From contig CAWDBS010000069.1 of NCBI GenBank assembly GCA_963800415.1, positions 1 through 64,000 of the forward strand: DNA of 64,000 nt. Reading direction: 5' to 3'. Under the pieces are notes generated by a model. That model saw only the letters and a list, made by a program, of their open reading frames with translations. It searched no databases and was not told where the DNA came from. The position numbers and the translations under genes are program-made. Shown one piece after another: positions 1 to 7,208 of the stretch (positions are counted from its first letter, which is position 1; the number at the start of each line of letters is the position of its first letter). Source of the stretch: Palsa-504 sp963800415. Lineage in GTDB: Bacteria > Actinomycetota > Actinomycetes > Streptosporangiales > Streptosporangiaceae.

Positions 1-196
1 AGCGCTTGGCCAGTGATGAGGCGAGCACGCCGGTGAGCTCGTCTCGTCTTCGACCCGTGGCGCTCCGCAATCCCTGCTCGTCGCTGGTGACAAGGGGGGG
101 AACTGGAACAGGTGGTACGCACGGATGATCCCTCGTGCCGAGCAGCTCCATGAGATCTACCTGAAGGAACGGGCAGCGGAGGAAGGTAGCCAGTGA
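1..196 (+). pseudogene. RelE/HigB-type toxin, C-terminal remnant with frameshifts
   Basis: The last part reads LLVAGDKGGNWNRWY then KERAAEEGSQ and a TGA at 194-196, which is the typical C-terminus of RelE/HigB-like mRNA-interferase toxins. The preceding FDPWRSAI segment, expected just before LLVAGDK, lies in another frame (from 49), so one extra C near 72-73 breaks the frame. Upstream, in-frame stops occur at 14-19 in one frame and 34-36 in the other. The stop overlaps the antitoxin GTG start (GTGA), the usual toxin-first operon layout. The gene runs off the left edge. It is non-functional as written, unless the indels are sequence errors. Confidence 0.6.
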
Positions 197-515
197 CCAG
201 TAACACCAAGTGGGACCGCGACGCTTACATCGAGCGCGTCGGCGGTCCCGAAGAAGCCGAACGGCGCCGCAAGGCACTGATGGCCCGGCAGAGCGGCCAG
301 CGGCTCGCCGAGGAGCGCAAGCAGCGCAGCATCACCCAGGCCCAGCTCGCCGAGACCATTGGCGTCACCCCGGGCAGGGTCTCCCAGATCGAGCGCGGCG
401 AACTGTCAACCATCGAGGCCATCGCCGCTACGTCCAGGCACTCGGCGGGCACTTGGAGCTCGTCGCCAACTTCGCCGACCACACCCTCACGGTAACCACT
501 ACCGAAGCCGCCTGA
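193..515 (+). pseudogene. XRE-family antitoxin (HigA-like), frameshifted near its C-terminus
   Basis: The GTG start at 193 overlaps the toxin stop. Residues 30-75 form a helix-turn-helix of the XRE/Cro type (ITQAQLAETIGVTPGRVSQIE), the DNA-binding part that would autoregulate the operon. After GELSTIEAIA the frame goes wrong. The expected tail, RYVQALGGHLELVANF, is present in the +2 frame and stops at 513-515, so one C is missing near 430-433. Without repair the protein ends at 495 with an unrelated tail. The DNA-binding domain is intact, so a truncated repressor could still be made. Both members of the pair carry single-base indels, which suggests joint decay or local sequence error. Confidence 0.7.
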
Positions 516-619
516 CAGCAGGATCTGCGGAGAAGCGCGAAGGCCAGATTCTTCTCGCAGGTCACAGGCTCCCCGTTCAACTCAGTCCGACGGTGACAGA
601 CATCAGGAACCGTGCTGGA

Positions 620-668
620 TTTCCCTGACACGGAAGAGGTCACTGGTTCAAATCCAGTACGGCCCGCA
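620..668 (+). other. 3' half of tRNA-Val(GAC), probable attachment-site scar
   Basis: Bases 620-624 and 632-636 pair as an anticodon stem around the 7-base loop CTGACAC, which has U33 and anticodon GAC (valine) at 627-629. A variable loop (637-641), a T-arm with perfect 5-bp stem (642-646 with 654-658) around TTCAAAT, and the 3' acceptor strand ACGGCCC (659-665) follow. No D-arm or 5' acceptor strand precedes it, so it is not a working tRNA gene. A copy of the anticodon-to-3'-end half is the standard att product left by tyrosine-integrase elements. No integrase is in the window, so the intact tRNA and the element body would lie outside it. Confidence 0.7.
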
Positions 669-1114
669 GATTTTTTTCGAAAACTTATCTAGCACTGAGA
701 GCCCAAATAAGAGCCAGCGACCTGGGGTTTTGCCGCTTCGTTACTGGTCAGAGCAACCCAGGCTGAGTCTGACTAGGAGACTCTTTCCGGTTTGGCATCC
801 TCGGCTCGTGACCCATCGAGCTGCAGTGTTAGTCATTTCCGACACGTTTCATGTCACGGACAGCGGAGATCAGCGCGCCTCTCATTGCACCTGCCGATTC
901 GGCGCGGGCTGATTATGGTGACCGTCGGTTGGTGACGCCTCCCAGTCGATCAACCAATTCTGCTCGCCGTCTTCGTCTGGTCTGCAGAGACGGGCTGGGT
1001 TATTGGTGATCATCGCTAGTTGAAGAGGGTCGTTTCGGCCCGCTGTGAGCCGCTAAACCGAAACTCGACTCACTGGTCCCCTGAATGGACACCACGCCAG
1101 CTGGCAGCCTACGT
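669..1114. other. Intergenic stretch without a supported gene
   Basis: The base composition is lower in GC than in flanking genes. The only open frames are short, lack a ribosome binding site and resemble nothing I recognise. It may be leftover sequence beside the tRNA scar. Confidence 0.5.
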
Positions 1115-1219
1115 TTAGAGGGAAGACATGACAAGCCAGGCCGCCCCCATCACAAAGAAGATCCCCAGAAATACAAGGGCGACAGCGCCGACACCAAGGA
1201 GTATCGCAAGGACAGCCAT
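1115..1219 (-). CDS. 34-residue single-pass membrane peptide
   Basis: The ATG at 1219-1217 is preceded by GGAGG with an 8-base spacer, and the frame ends in TAA at 1115. The peptide (MAVLAILLGVGAVALVFLGI, then FFVMGAAWLVMSSL) is almost wholly hydrophobic, with no charged residue, which fits one membrane span. Small hydrophobic peptides of this size act as subunits or modulators of membrane complexes (KdpF is an example), but this one is not recognisably KdpF and no partner is adjacent. The strong ribosome binding site is the main reason to believe it. It sits alone in a decayed region, with a hairpin upstream in its presumed leader. Confidence 0.5.
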   Translation of the reverse strand: MAVLAILLGVGAVALVFLGIFFVMGAAWLVMSSL

Positions 1220-1291
1220 CGTGATTACCTCCATCCGCCTGCAGAGTCCACCTCCGTTTGTTTGAGAGTCGACCCCGTGTCAAGCTCACAC

Positions 1292-1330
1292 CAGGGACCT
1301 TGGCCTCTTCCGGCGGGGCTAAAGTCCCTG
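1292..1330 (-). promoter_or_regulatory. Hairpin in the leader region of the small peptide
   Basis: CAGGGAC (1292-1298) pairs perfectly with GTCCCTG (1324-1330) across a 25-base loop, and the stem may extend by two A-T pairs past a bulge. It lies about 75 bases upstream of the 34-residue ORF on the same strand. It could be a leader structure or an unrelated fold. I do not recognise it as a known riboswitch class. Confidence 0.3.
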
Positions 1331-1606
1331 TTTGTAGGAGGTCTGCAAACGCCGAACTTGCCCGAAAGCTGCCCATCCCGTGCGGCGTACCAGGCAAGCG
1401 TAGCCAAGCTGAGGCGGCAACGATCTGCCTGATCTGCGCGCGCCTACACGGGCGGGCCGCACGGATAGTAGCCGCGCGGAATCGATCTGGCCCGTCCAAA
1501 GATGTAGGCCGATGGCGGAGCGCATCCTTGTGCGCGGCCGACAAGATCGCTGGACGGCGAATGAGCATGCCGAACCATGAATAACTATCCGAAGGGGCAA
1601 TGCTCT

Positions 1607-1789
1607 CTATTCGCTGAACAGCGCGTCAACATCGCGGGTAGCACGGCGCGAATCGTAGGCCAAGGCCATCGCGGCGCCGCCGAACACGTAGATGTCGGCC
1701 ACCACGCCGCGCTTGGCCAGCCGGTTACCGAGCCGGCGGAAGGCCTCCTCGATGCCCTCGCGATCAAGCAGCGGCGCCGGTTCGCTCAC
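1607..1789 (-). pseudogene. Nucleotidyltransferase (DUF6036/AbiEii-like) N-terminal fragment
   Basis: From a GTG at 1789 the frame reads LLDREGIEEAFRRLGNRL, then VFGGAAMALAYD and RRATRDVDALF, then stops at TAG. The GG-x-AMALAYD...R-x-TRDVDA pattern is the nucleotidyltransferase signature of DUF6036 / AbiEii-type proteins, which often belong to toxin-antitoxin or phage-defence loci. Only about 60 residues remain, and the sequence ends abruptly right after the metal-binding DVD motif, so the catalytic domain is lost. It is a truncated gene in an accessory region. Confidence 0.55.
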
Positions 1790-1849
1790 GCTGCGTCTAT
1801 CTCGTAGTCCGCGGAGCCGGATCTCTCGTTTTCGGGCTGGCCTGGAAAG

Positions 1850-2128
1850 AGCTTGCCCTGGAGCATTTCTGGAGCCGCTGCCAGCAGCCCGGCAATCACT
1901 CACCTGGCGCTCCACGAGCCTTCGTCCCGGGTGGACGACAGCTACCGGGTCTTGCCGGCCGACCTGGCTGAATAGTGCGCAGGGCTCGTCTCCTCCGGCT
2001 GCAGGAGCGACGCGCTGGCGCTGTACCAGGCTAAGGCGGTGGGCATCCCGGCCGAGGTGGCCGAGATCAACCACAACTGCATTTACCAATCGCTTCAGTT
2101 AGCCATCGTTTTCGGCGGCATAGGGTGA
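1850..2128 (+). pseudogene. Unidentified coding remnant with one internal stop
   Basis: One frame reads LALHEPSSRVDDSYRVLPAD then LAE-stop, and continues in the same frame as DALALYQAKAVGIPAEVAEI followed by NHNCIYQSLQLAIVFGGIG and a TGA at 2126-2128. The single TAG at about 1971-1973 could derive from a TGG codon. The amino-acid composition is protein-like and unlike the antisense frame, but I cannot assign a family. The 5' end is not defined. It lies directly upstream of the nucleotidyltransferase fragment on the opposite strand. Confidence 0.3.
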
Positions 2129-2164
2129 CACCGAACTGACCGCGGGGCCAGCGCTGGAACCTAT

Positions 2165-2596
2165 CTAGACGAAATGCAACTCGGCCTGGTCCGGCCCGTG
2201 GTCAACGAGACGGTCGCAGGTCGGGCAGTACCAGCGGGCCTCGATCGGGGTACCGCACGCGGGGTGCCTGGGCGCTTGGGCCGGGTCGGCGTGCCCGGAT
2301 CCCCAGTACGCCAGCAGGCGGAGCGCCCCCGCAAGTTCCTTGCCTTCGGCGGTCAGCTCGTAGGCGGCCCGGGGCGGCCGCTCGGAGTAAGGCCGGGCCA
2401 CGAGCAGAGCTTCCCGTTCGAGCCGCTTGAGGCGCTCGGACAAGATGTTCGCCGCGATACCGGGGATCTGGCCGAGCAGGTCGTTGAACCGGCGCGGCCC
2501 GGTGAGCAGTGCCTCCACCACCAGCAGGGTCCACCGGTCGCCGACCCTGGCCAGTGCCTCGGCTAGCGGTGAGGAGGCAGTTTCGCTCTGGGCCAT
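2165..2596 (-). CDS. HxlR-family winged-helix transcriptional regulator
   Basis: This 143-residue protein has the HxlR winged helix at residues 12-95 (VGDRWTLLVVEALLTGPRRF, then SERLKRLEREALLVARPYS and AAYELTAEGKEL). HxlR regulators bind inverted repeats and often respond to electrophiles or redox stress. The C-terminus carries CGTPIEARWYCPTCDR, a possible zinc-binding or redox cluster (three cysteines) beyond the usual HxlR core. It is divergent from the HtrA-like protease, with an inverted repeat between them. Regulation of that protease and of itself is therefore likely (inference). Confidence 0.88.
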   Translation of the reverse strand: MAQSETASSPLAEALARVGDRWTLLVVEALLTGPRRFNDLLGQIPGIAANILSERLKRLEREALLVARPYSERPPRAAYELTAEGKELAGALRLLAYWGSGHADPAQAPRHPACGTPIEARWYCPTCDRLVDHGPDQAELHFV

Positions 2597-2618
2597 AAAG
2601 CGATCCTAGCCGTCCATA

Positions 2619-2658
2619 TTGACATTCTCCTAGTCAGTAGTAACTTGCAACTTACTAC
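2619..2658 (+). promoter_or_regulatory. Protease promoter overlapped by a likely HxlR operator
   Basis: A consensus -35 TTGACA (2619-2624) stands 16 bases before a possible -10 TAACTT (2641-2646). A perfect inverted repeat, GTAGTAA (2637-2643) and TTACTAC (2652-2658) with an 8-base spacer, covers the -10. This matches the size and TTACT/AGTAA character of HxlR-family operators. Binding there would block transcription of the protease gene starting at 2681. Confidence 0.55.
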
Positions 2659-2680
2659 CAACTGAAGGGATCTAGCCTCG

Positions 2681-3586
2681 ATGACGATCTTCGACGAGAT
2701 TCAGGGCAGCATCGCGCGGCTGGCGCAGGACGCCGGCTCCTCGGTGGCAGGCATCGGGCAGCGGTGGGGCGCCGGCTCGGGTGTGGTGCTCGGCGCCGGG
2801 CGTGTGCTCACCAACGCCCACAACGTGCGCGGCAGTCAGGTGACGGTCACTTTCGCCGACGGGCGCACGGCCGAGGGGAACGTGGCCGGGCACGATATCG
2901 ACGGCGACCTCGCCGTCATCGAGACCGACACCGCCCAGGCTCCGGCGCTGCCGTGGGCCACCGCAGCGCCCGCCATCGGGATGCCCGTCTTCGCGCTGGC
3001 TAACCCGGGCGGGCGCGGGCTGCGGGTGACGTTCGGGTTCGTCTCCGGCATCGACCGGAGCTTCCGCGGCCCGCGTGGCCTGCGCATCACCGGCAGCCTC
3101 GAGCACACCGCCCCGCTGCTGCCCGGCTCCTCGGGCGGGCCGGTCCTCGATGCGGCCGGACAACTGCTCGGGATCAACACGAACCGCCTCGGTGAGGGCT
3201 TCTACCTAGCCATACCCGCCGGCGAGACGCTGCGCCGCCGGGTCGACGCTCTCGCCCGCGGCGAATCGGTCACGCCACCGCAGCTTGGCATCACGATCAC
3301 TCCCGGCCATGTCGCCAGGCGGTTGCGGCGCGCCGTCGGCCTCCCCGACGTCGAGGGCCTGCTCATCCACGGGGTAGCCGGGGACAGCCCGGCCGGGCGC
3401 GCTGGCCTGGCACCCGGCGACCTGATCCTGGCAGCCGCCGGCCAGCCAGTCCGCACCGTCGATGACCTGACCGGCGCGCTCCGGGCGGCCGGCGACACTG
3501 TCGAGCTGAACGTCCTGCGCGGCACCGACGAACGCGGCATCCAGGTGGCACTCGGCCAGAACGGCTCGCCGGCAGGGGAAGCATAG
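2681..3586 (+). CDS. HtrA/DegP-like S1C serine protease with PDZ domain
   Basis: This 301-residue protein has a trypsin-like fold with the full triad: His47 in TNAHNV, Asp76 in DIDGDLAVI and Ser151 in PGSSGGP. A PDZ domain follows at about residues 205-290 (VAGDSPAGRAGLAPGDLIL). Most actinobacterial HtrA proteins have an N-terminal membrane anchor, but this one starts directly with the protease domain (MTIFDEIQGSIARL), so it is probably cytoplasmic. It would degrade or sense damaged proteins. AAGGGA lies about 12 bases before the ATG. The divergent HxlR regulator and the overlapping operator suggest stress-induced expression. Confidence 0.92.
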   Translation: MTIFDEIQGSIARLAQDAGSSVAGIGQRWGAGSGVVLGAGRVLTNAHNVRGSQVTVTFADGRTAEGNVAGHDIDGDLAVIETDTAQAPALPWATAAPAIGMPVFALANPGGRGLRVTFGFVSGIDRSFRGPRGLRITGSLEHTAPLLPGSSGGPVLDAAGQLLGINTNRLGEGFYLAIPAGETLRRRVDALARGESVTPPQLGITITPGHVARRLRRAVGLPDVEGLLIHGVAGDSPAGRAGLAPGDLILAAAGQPVRTVDDLTGALRAAGDTVELNVLRGTDERGIQVALGQNGSPAGEA

Positions 3587-3839
3587 GTTCCATCCTGTCC
3601 CGGGCGAGCTAACTGTCCGGACCGGTGGCATCGCGGTACGGAAACTCCTGACGACTCCTGAACCCTGCGCACCGCCGGTCACACAATGACATCGCTAATG
3701 ACCCGGGCGCAACCGCCTGAATGTTCAGGAAAAGCTCGCTTTTGGGTACGGGCGGACCCCGTGCCGCTCTCAGGGGTCTTGCCGCTGGAGGTAGCCTCAG
3801 TTGCGGACGGGCCCCGTGCCTGATGCGCGTCCCGGGTAT

Positions 3840-4343
3840 TCAGCTTTGCCATTTATTTCTCCTCGGCCCGTGAACCGGATGATCGCAGTTCGACCTTCTC
3901 GGCATAATCCGCAAGCCAATCAAGGCTGTTATGAGCAGTCCCCCCACTATCCCGAGAGGGATAATCGCCCCAGAATTTCCCTTCTTCCGCACGACGGGCG
4001 AGCCTCCCGTGCAGTCGGCTCCGACTCCGACTCCGAACAGGACGTTCTCCTCGGCTCCCGAGCTGGCTACGAGCTTTGCCCCATATATCCCCCTGGCTGC
4101 GCCAGGGGGAATGTAGAGCGTCACCGGGATGCTCGCCGCCTGGCCGGGATTGAGCGTAATGCTGTTTTCTTTCATCCTGATCCAGTATGCCCCGGCCGAC
4201 GGATCAACATGAATGACAATCGTCTCGGGCTTGGTTCCCGAGTTTACCCAGTAAGAATCACTCATAGAATAACTGTGACCCGGATCGGCGATGCCTGCAT
4301 AGCAGACGGGACCATATAGCGCCGCCGCCATGAGCAGGAACAC
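3840..4343 (-). CDS. Secreted, membrane-anchored protein with DUF916-like beta domain
   Basis: A GTG at 4343 with GAGGAG five bases upstream starts a 167-residue protein. Residues 1-16 are a signal peptide (cleavage after VCYA). Residues 20-115 look like a beta-sandwich, with phrases such as WVNSGTKPETIVIHVDPSAG and LNPGQAASIPVTLYIPPGA that resemble DUF916-type or extracellular Ig-like domains. A C-terminal membrane span (AIIPLGIVGGLLITALIG) and a basic tail follow, so it would be exported and anchored by its C-terminus. A perfect 27-bp tandem repeat lies 90 bp upstream. GC content is lower than in its neighbours. No specific function can be given. Confidence 0.65.
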   Translation of the reverse strand: MFLLMAAALYGPVCYAGIADPGHSYSMSDSYWVNSGTKPETIVIHVDPSAGAYWIRMKENSITLNPGQAASIPVTLYIPPGAARGIYGAKLVASSGAEENVLFGVGVGADCTGGSPVVRKKGNSGAIIPLGIVGGLLITALIGLRIMPRRSNCDHPVHGPRRNKWQS

Positions 4344-4431
4344 GGTTACTCCTCGTCGTCGTCCACCTCAGCCGAGTCGCGCTCGGACTGAGTTTAGATG
4401 GAACGGTAGAGAATCGCAGCTCAGGGACCAG

Positions 4432-4485
4432 ATTTGTGCACGGATTTGTGCACGCGACATTTGTGCACGGATTTGTGCACGCGAC
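4432..4485. repeat. Two perfect 27-bp tandem repeats holding four ATTTGTGCAC boxes
   Basis: Units at 4432-4458 and 4459-4485 are identical. Each contains two copies of ATTTGTGCAC, 12 bases apart, and each copy ends in the palindrome GTGCAC. Four evenly repeated boxes on one DNA face upstream of the exported-protein gene (start 4343) look like an array of regulator binding sites. The spacing runs 12, 15, 12 bases. Confidence 0.75.
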
Positions 4486-4624
4486 GCGGCGGGACAAAGT
4501 GAGATGTGGGAGACGTAGAAGACCCGAGACGGCTGCGTCCGCTCCCATTGCAGGATCAGCTCCGCGGGCGTGTCAGCGACCTGGCCGTACCTGTCTGCTG
4601 ACTGGGGGATCCGGTGACTCTTGT

Positions 4625-5640
4625 CTAGGTTCCGCCGATGCCGGAGGGGAGGCGGACCTGGTTGCCGGGGCCGGGGGCGGGCGGTGTGTCATCGGGCGGG
4701 GCGGGCTTGATCCGCTGCAGGCAGATCTCGCCGGCGGCGAGCAGCACGCCGATGAGCAGGAAGCTGAGCCAGGACACGGGCACGATCAGCAGCAGGATCC
4801 CGGCGGCGGCGGCTGCCAGCTGGAGGCCGCCCGCGTGAGAGGCCATCCAGGTGACCGCCTGGCCCCGGCGGGCGCCGCTGGGTGCCGCGGTGATGCTGTG
4901 CCAGGTCCGCCTCAGCCGCGCGCGGAAGGCCACCGCCCACCGGTACGGCCCGGCCAGCACCGCGATGACCAGCACGGCCAGCGCCACGGCCAGGACCCAT
5001 CCGGTCAGGACGAAGTATCCGTGCAGCAGGTCACCCAGCACGCTGTGCGCGAGCTGGGGGTTGTGCGCGGCGCTGGCCAGCGTGCCCTGCTCGTGCAGGA
5101 CGGCACGCCGTTCCGCGATCATCAGCAGGGATACGCCGGCGGCCAGCTGGAGCACGGTCCTGCGGCGGTTCACCGACAGCCACAGGCACAGGGCGATCAG
5201 CACGATCGTGACCAGGGGCAGGACCAGGGTGAGCCGGTCGAAGGCCTTCACCCCTTTCTGGACGGCGGCCAGGTCGGCCGACTTGACCAGGGTGATCTGG
5301 CCGAAGTCGGCGGGCAGGGTGACTCCCAGGGCGCCGGACAGCTTGTCCACCGCCTGCTGGGGCACCTCGGCGCTGGTGATGGCGGGCAGCGTCACCGGCT
5401 TGCCGGCCAGGTCCGAGGCCAGGCCGGACACCTTCGCCAGGGCCTGGTTGATCAGCGGGACGGTGTTGATGACGATGTAGCCGCCGGAGGTGGACACCGC
5501 CGCGGTGCCCTGGCCGCGCAGCACCGCCACCAGCTGGTGGTGGGTAGCGGTCAGCGCGGCGGTCCAGATGGCCTGGAACCGGGCGGACGTCAGTCGTGAC
5601 TCCTCTGTCAGGATCGCCGGGCCGGCTGCCGCCTGTGCTT
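4625..5640 (-). pseudogene. Actinobacterial integral membrane protein, N-terminally truncated
   Basis: The frame is open from a TAA at 5640-5642 down to the stop at 4625, but it has no ATG or GTG until LVAVL at about 5530. Homology-like sequence (SRLTSARFQAIWTAALTATH) begins well before that GTG. Full-length members of this conserved hypothetical family are roughly 400-450 residues, with a first membrane span and a long extracellular part. Here the first span and start are missing. What remains has an extracellular segment, then four hydrophobic spans (at LVLPLVTIVLIALCLWL, VLAVALAVLVIAVL, LQLAAAAAGILLLIV and WLSFLLIGVLLAAG). It is probably a dead 3' fragment, although internal initiation at 5530 cannot be excluded. 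Confidence 0.6.
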
Positions 5641-5642
5641 AA

Positions 5643-6008
5643 CCCCTTCGGCCCGCCCCGGGCGGGCCGCCACAGCCAGCCACGGATCGCGGGCCCATGA
5701 CTGGGGCCTGCACCGTCACTCGGCGGTGACGTGCATATTTAGGGCCAGAGGTCCTGACATTCGGGGGGCGATCGGCAGGGCGCCAGCCCGGCGGTACGCA
5801 CGGATCACCCCGCCACCGGGTGGCGCCCCGCCGATGCCGCCGCCCGAACCTGCCTTGAGCACGCACGAACAGAGCCCGGCGATGTCGGTATGCTGACCAA
5901 CGCCGGTGAGCACCTGCCAGAGCGCCACCAGGCACGGGTGGCGGAGCGGCATCGCAGGAACGAAGATGGCTCCAAGGACGCGAGGGCGTGCATAGAAGCG
6001 GAGCGGCA
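5643..6008. other. Intergenic region, no gene seen
   Basis: No frame here has a convincing start or a recognisable product. It separates the truncated membrane gene from the MFS operon and should contain that operon's promoter, which I cannot place confidently. Confidence 0.4.
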
Positions 6009-7208
6009 GTGGCTGCGCAGAGCGTCGCATCGGTGCGGGTAAACCGGTGGGTGATCTTGGCCGGTTATGCGCTGCTGACGGCGTGCACCCAGTGGCTGTG
6101 GCTCGCTTATGCGCCGATCACGACGCAGACGCATCAGATCATGCGGGTGTCCGAGGGGGCGGTGGGTGATCTCGCCGGGATCTTCCCGTTCGTATACGTC
6201 ATCCTGGCGCTGCCAGCTGGTCGCTGGCTCGACGCCCGGTTCGGGCGGGCGCTCGGCCTCGGCGCGGTCCTGACCGCGGCCGGCGGGCTGCTGCGCCTGG
6301 CCGCGCCGTCGTCGTACGGCTGGGCTGTCGCAGGCCAGTTCGTGATCGCTGTCGGCCAGCCGTTCGTGCTCAACTCGATCACCAAGGTCGCCGCCCGTTT
6401 TTTCCCGCCCAGAGATCGGACGGTAGCGGTCTCCATCGGCAGCGTGGCTTTGTTCGCAGGCATTCTCGCCGCCGTTCTCTCCGGCGGCCCGCTGCTCGAC
6501 GCCGGGGGCCTGACGCTTCTGCTGTGGGTCCAGGCGGTCGTGGCGGTCCTCGCCGCGGTGTGGGTGCTGGCGGTGATCCGGGCGCCCGCGGCGTTCCCGG
6601 GCAATCCGTCAGTCGCGGTGTCACTGCGCTGGCTGCGGGGTGACAGGTTCATGTGGATGCTGGCTGGCATGCTGTTCGTAGGGATGGGCGTGTTCAACGC
6701 CGTCGCGACGTGGCTCGACTCCATCCTCACTCACCTCGGGCACGGCGGTGCGAGTGGCTACCTGATCGCCCTCATGACCGTGGGCGGGATCGTCGGGGGC
6801 GCGCTGCTGCCGGGCATCGTCGCGCGGCGTAACCAGCGGCGGGGCATGTTGGAGATCGCGGTGGCGGTGACAGCAGTGGCGTTCGCCGTAATCGCTGCTG
6901 TCCACAACCCGGTCCTCGGCGGCGTCGTCCTGTTTGCGGTGGGTTTCTTCCTGCTGGCCGGCCTGCCGGTCGTGCTTGACTGGTCTGAACTCCACGCCGG
7001 GCCCGAGCGTGCGGGAGGGGCGGCGGGGTTCCTGCTGCTATCCGGCAACCTCGGTGGCGTGGTCTTGGTGCTGATCGTCCAGGTCACGATCGGGAACCCG
7101 TACGTTTCGCTCGGTGCCCTCTCAGTAACCTGCCTGGCTGGCCTCGCGCTGGCGACCAGGCTCCCCACGGGCAGCGCGGCAGCCGCACATCAAGGAGGAT
7201 CCCAGTGA
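6009..7208 (+). CDS. MFS transporter (first gene of the lyase-kinase operon)
   Basis: About 399 residues with 12 predicted membrane spans. An MFS-type loop after span 2 reads GRWLDARFGRALGLG. The first helix region (WVILAGYALLTACTQWLWLAYAPIT) resembles the FLVCR-like branch of the superfamily. I chose the GTG at 6009 because GGAG (6000-6003) lies five bases upstream; a GTG at 5988 is also in frame. The stop overlaps the start of the downstream PLP enzyme by 4 bp (GTGA), so the two are translationally coupled. It probably imports the substrate of the two downstream enzymes. The substrate itself is unknown. Confidence 0.85.
   Translation: MAAQSVASVRVNRWVILAGYALLTACTQWLWLAYAPITTQTHQIMRVSEGAVGDLAGIFPFVYVILALPAGRWLDARFGRALGLGAVLTAAGGLLRLAAPSSYGWAVAGQFVIAVGQPFVLNSITKVAARFFPPRDRTVAVSIGSVALFAGILAAVLSGGPLLDAGGLTLLLWVQAVVAVLAAVWVLAVIRAPAAFPGNPSVAVSLRWLRGDRFMWMLAGMLFVGMGVFNAVATWLDSILTHLGHGGASGYLIALMTVGGIVGGALLPGIVARRNQRRGMLEIAVAVTAVAFAVIAAVHNPVLGGVVLFAVGFFLLAGLPVVLDWSELHAGPERAGGAAGFLLLSGNLGGVVLVLIVQVTIGNPYVSLGALSVTCLAGLALATRLPTGSAAAAHQGGSQ

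Noticed and set aside
4436..5599. 387-codon open frame on the plus strand
   Set aside because: It is antisense to the membrane-protein fragment, is Gly/Gln/Arg-rich from high-GC shadowing and has no ribosome binding site.
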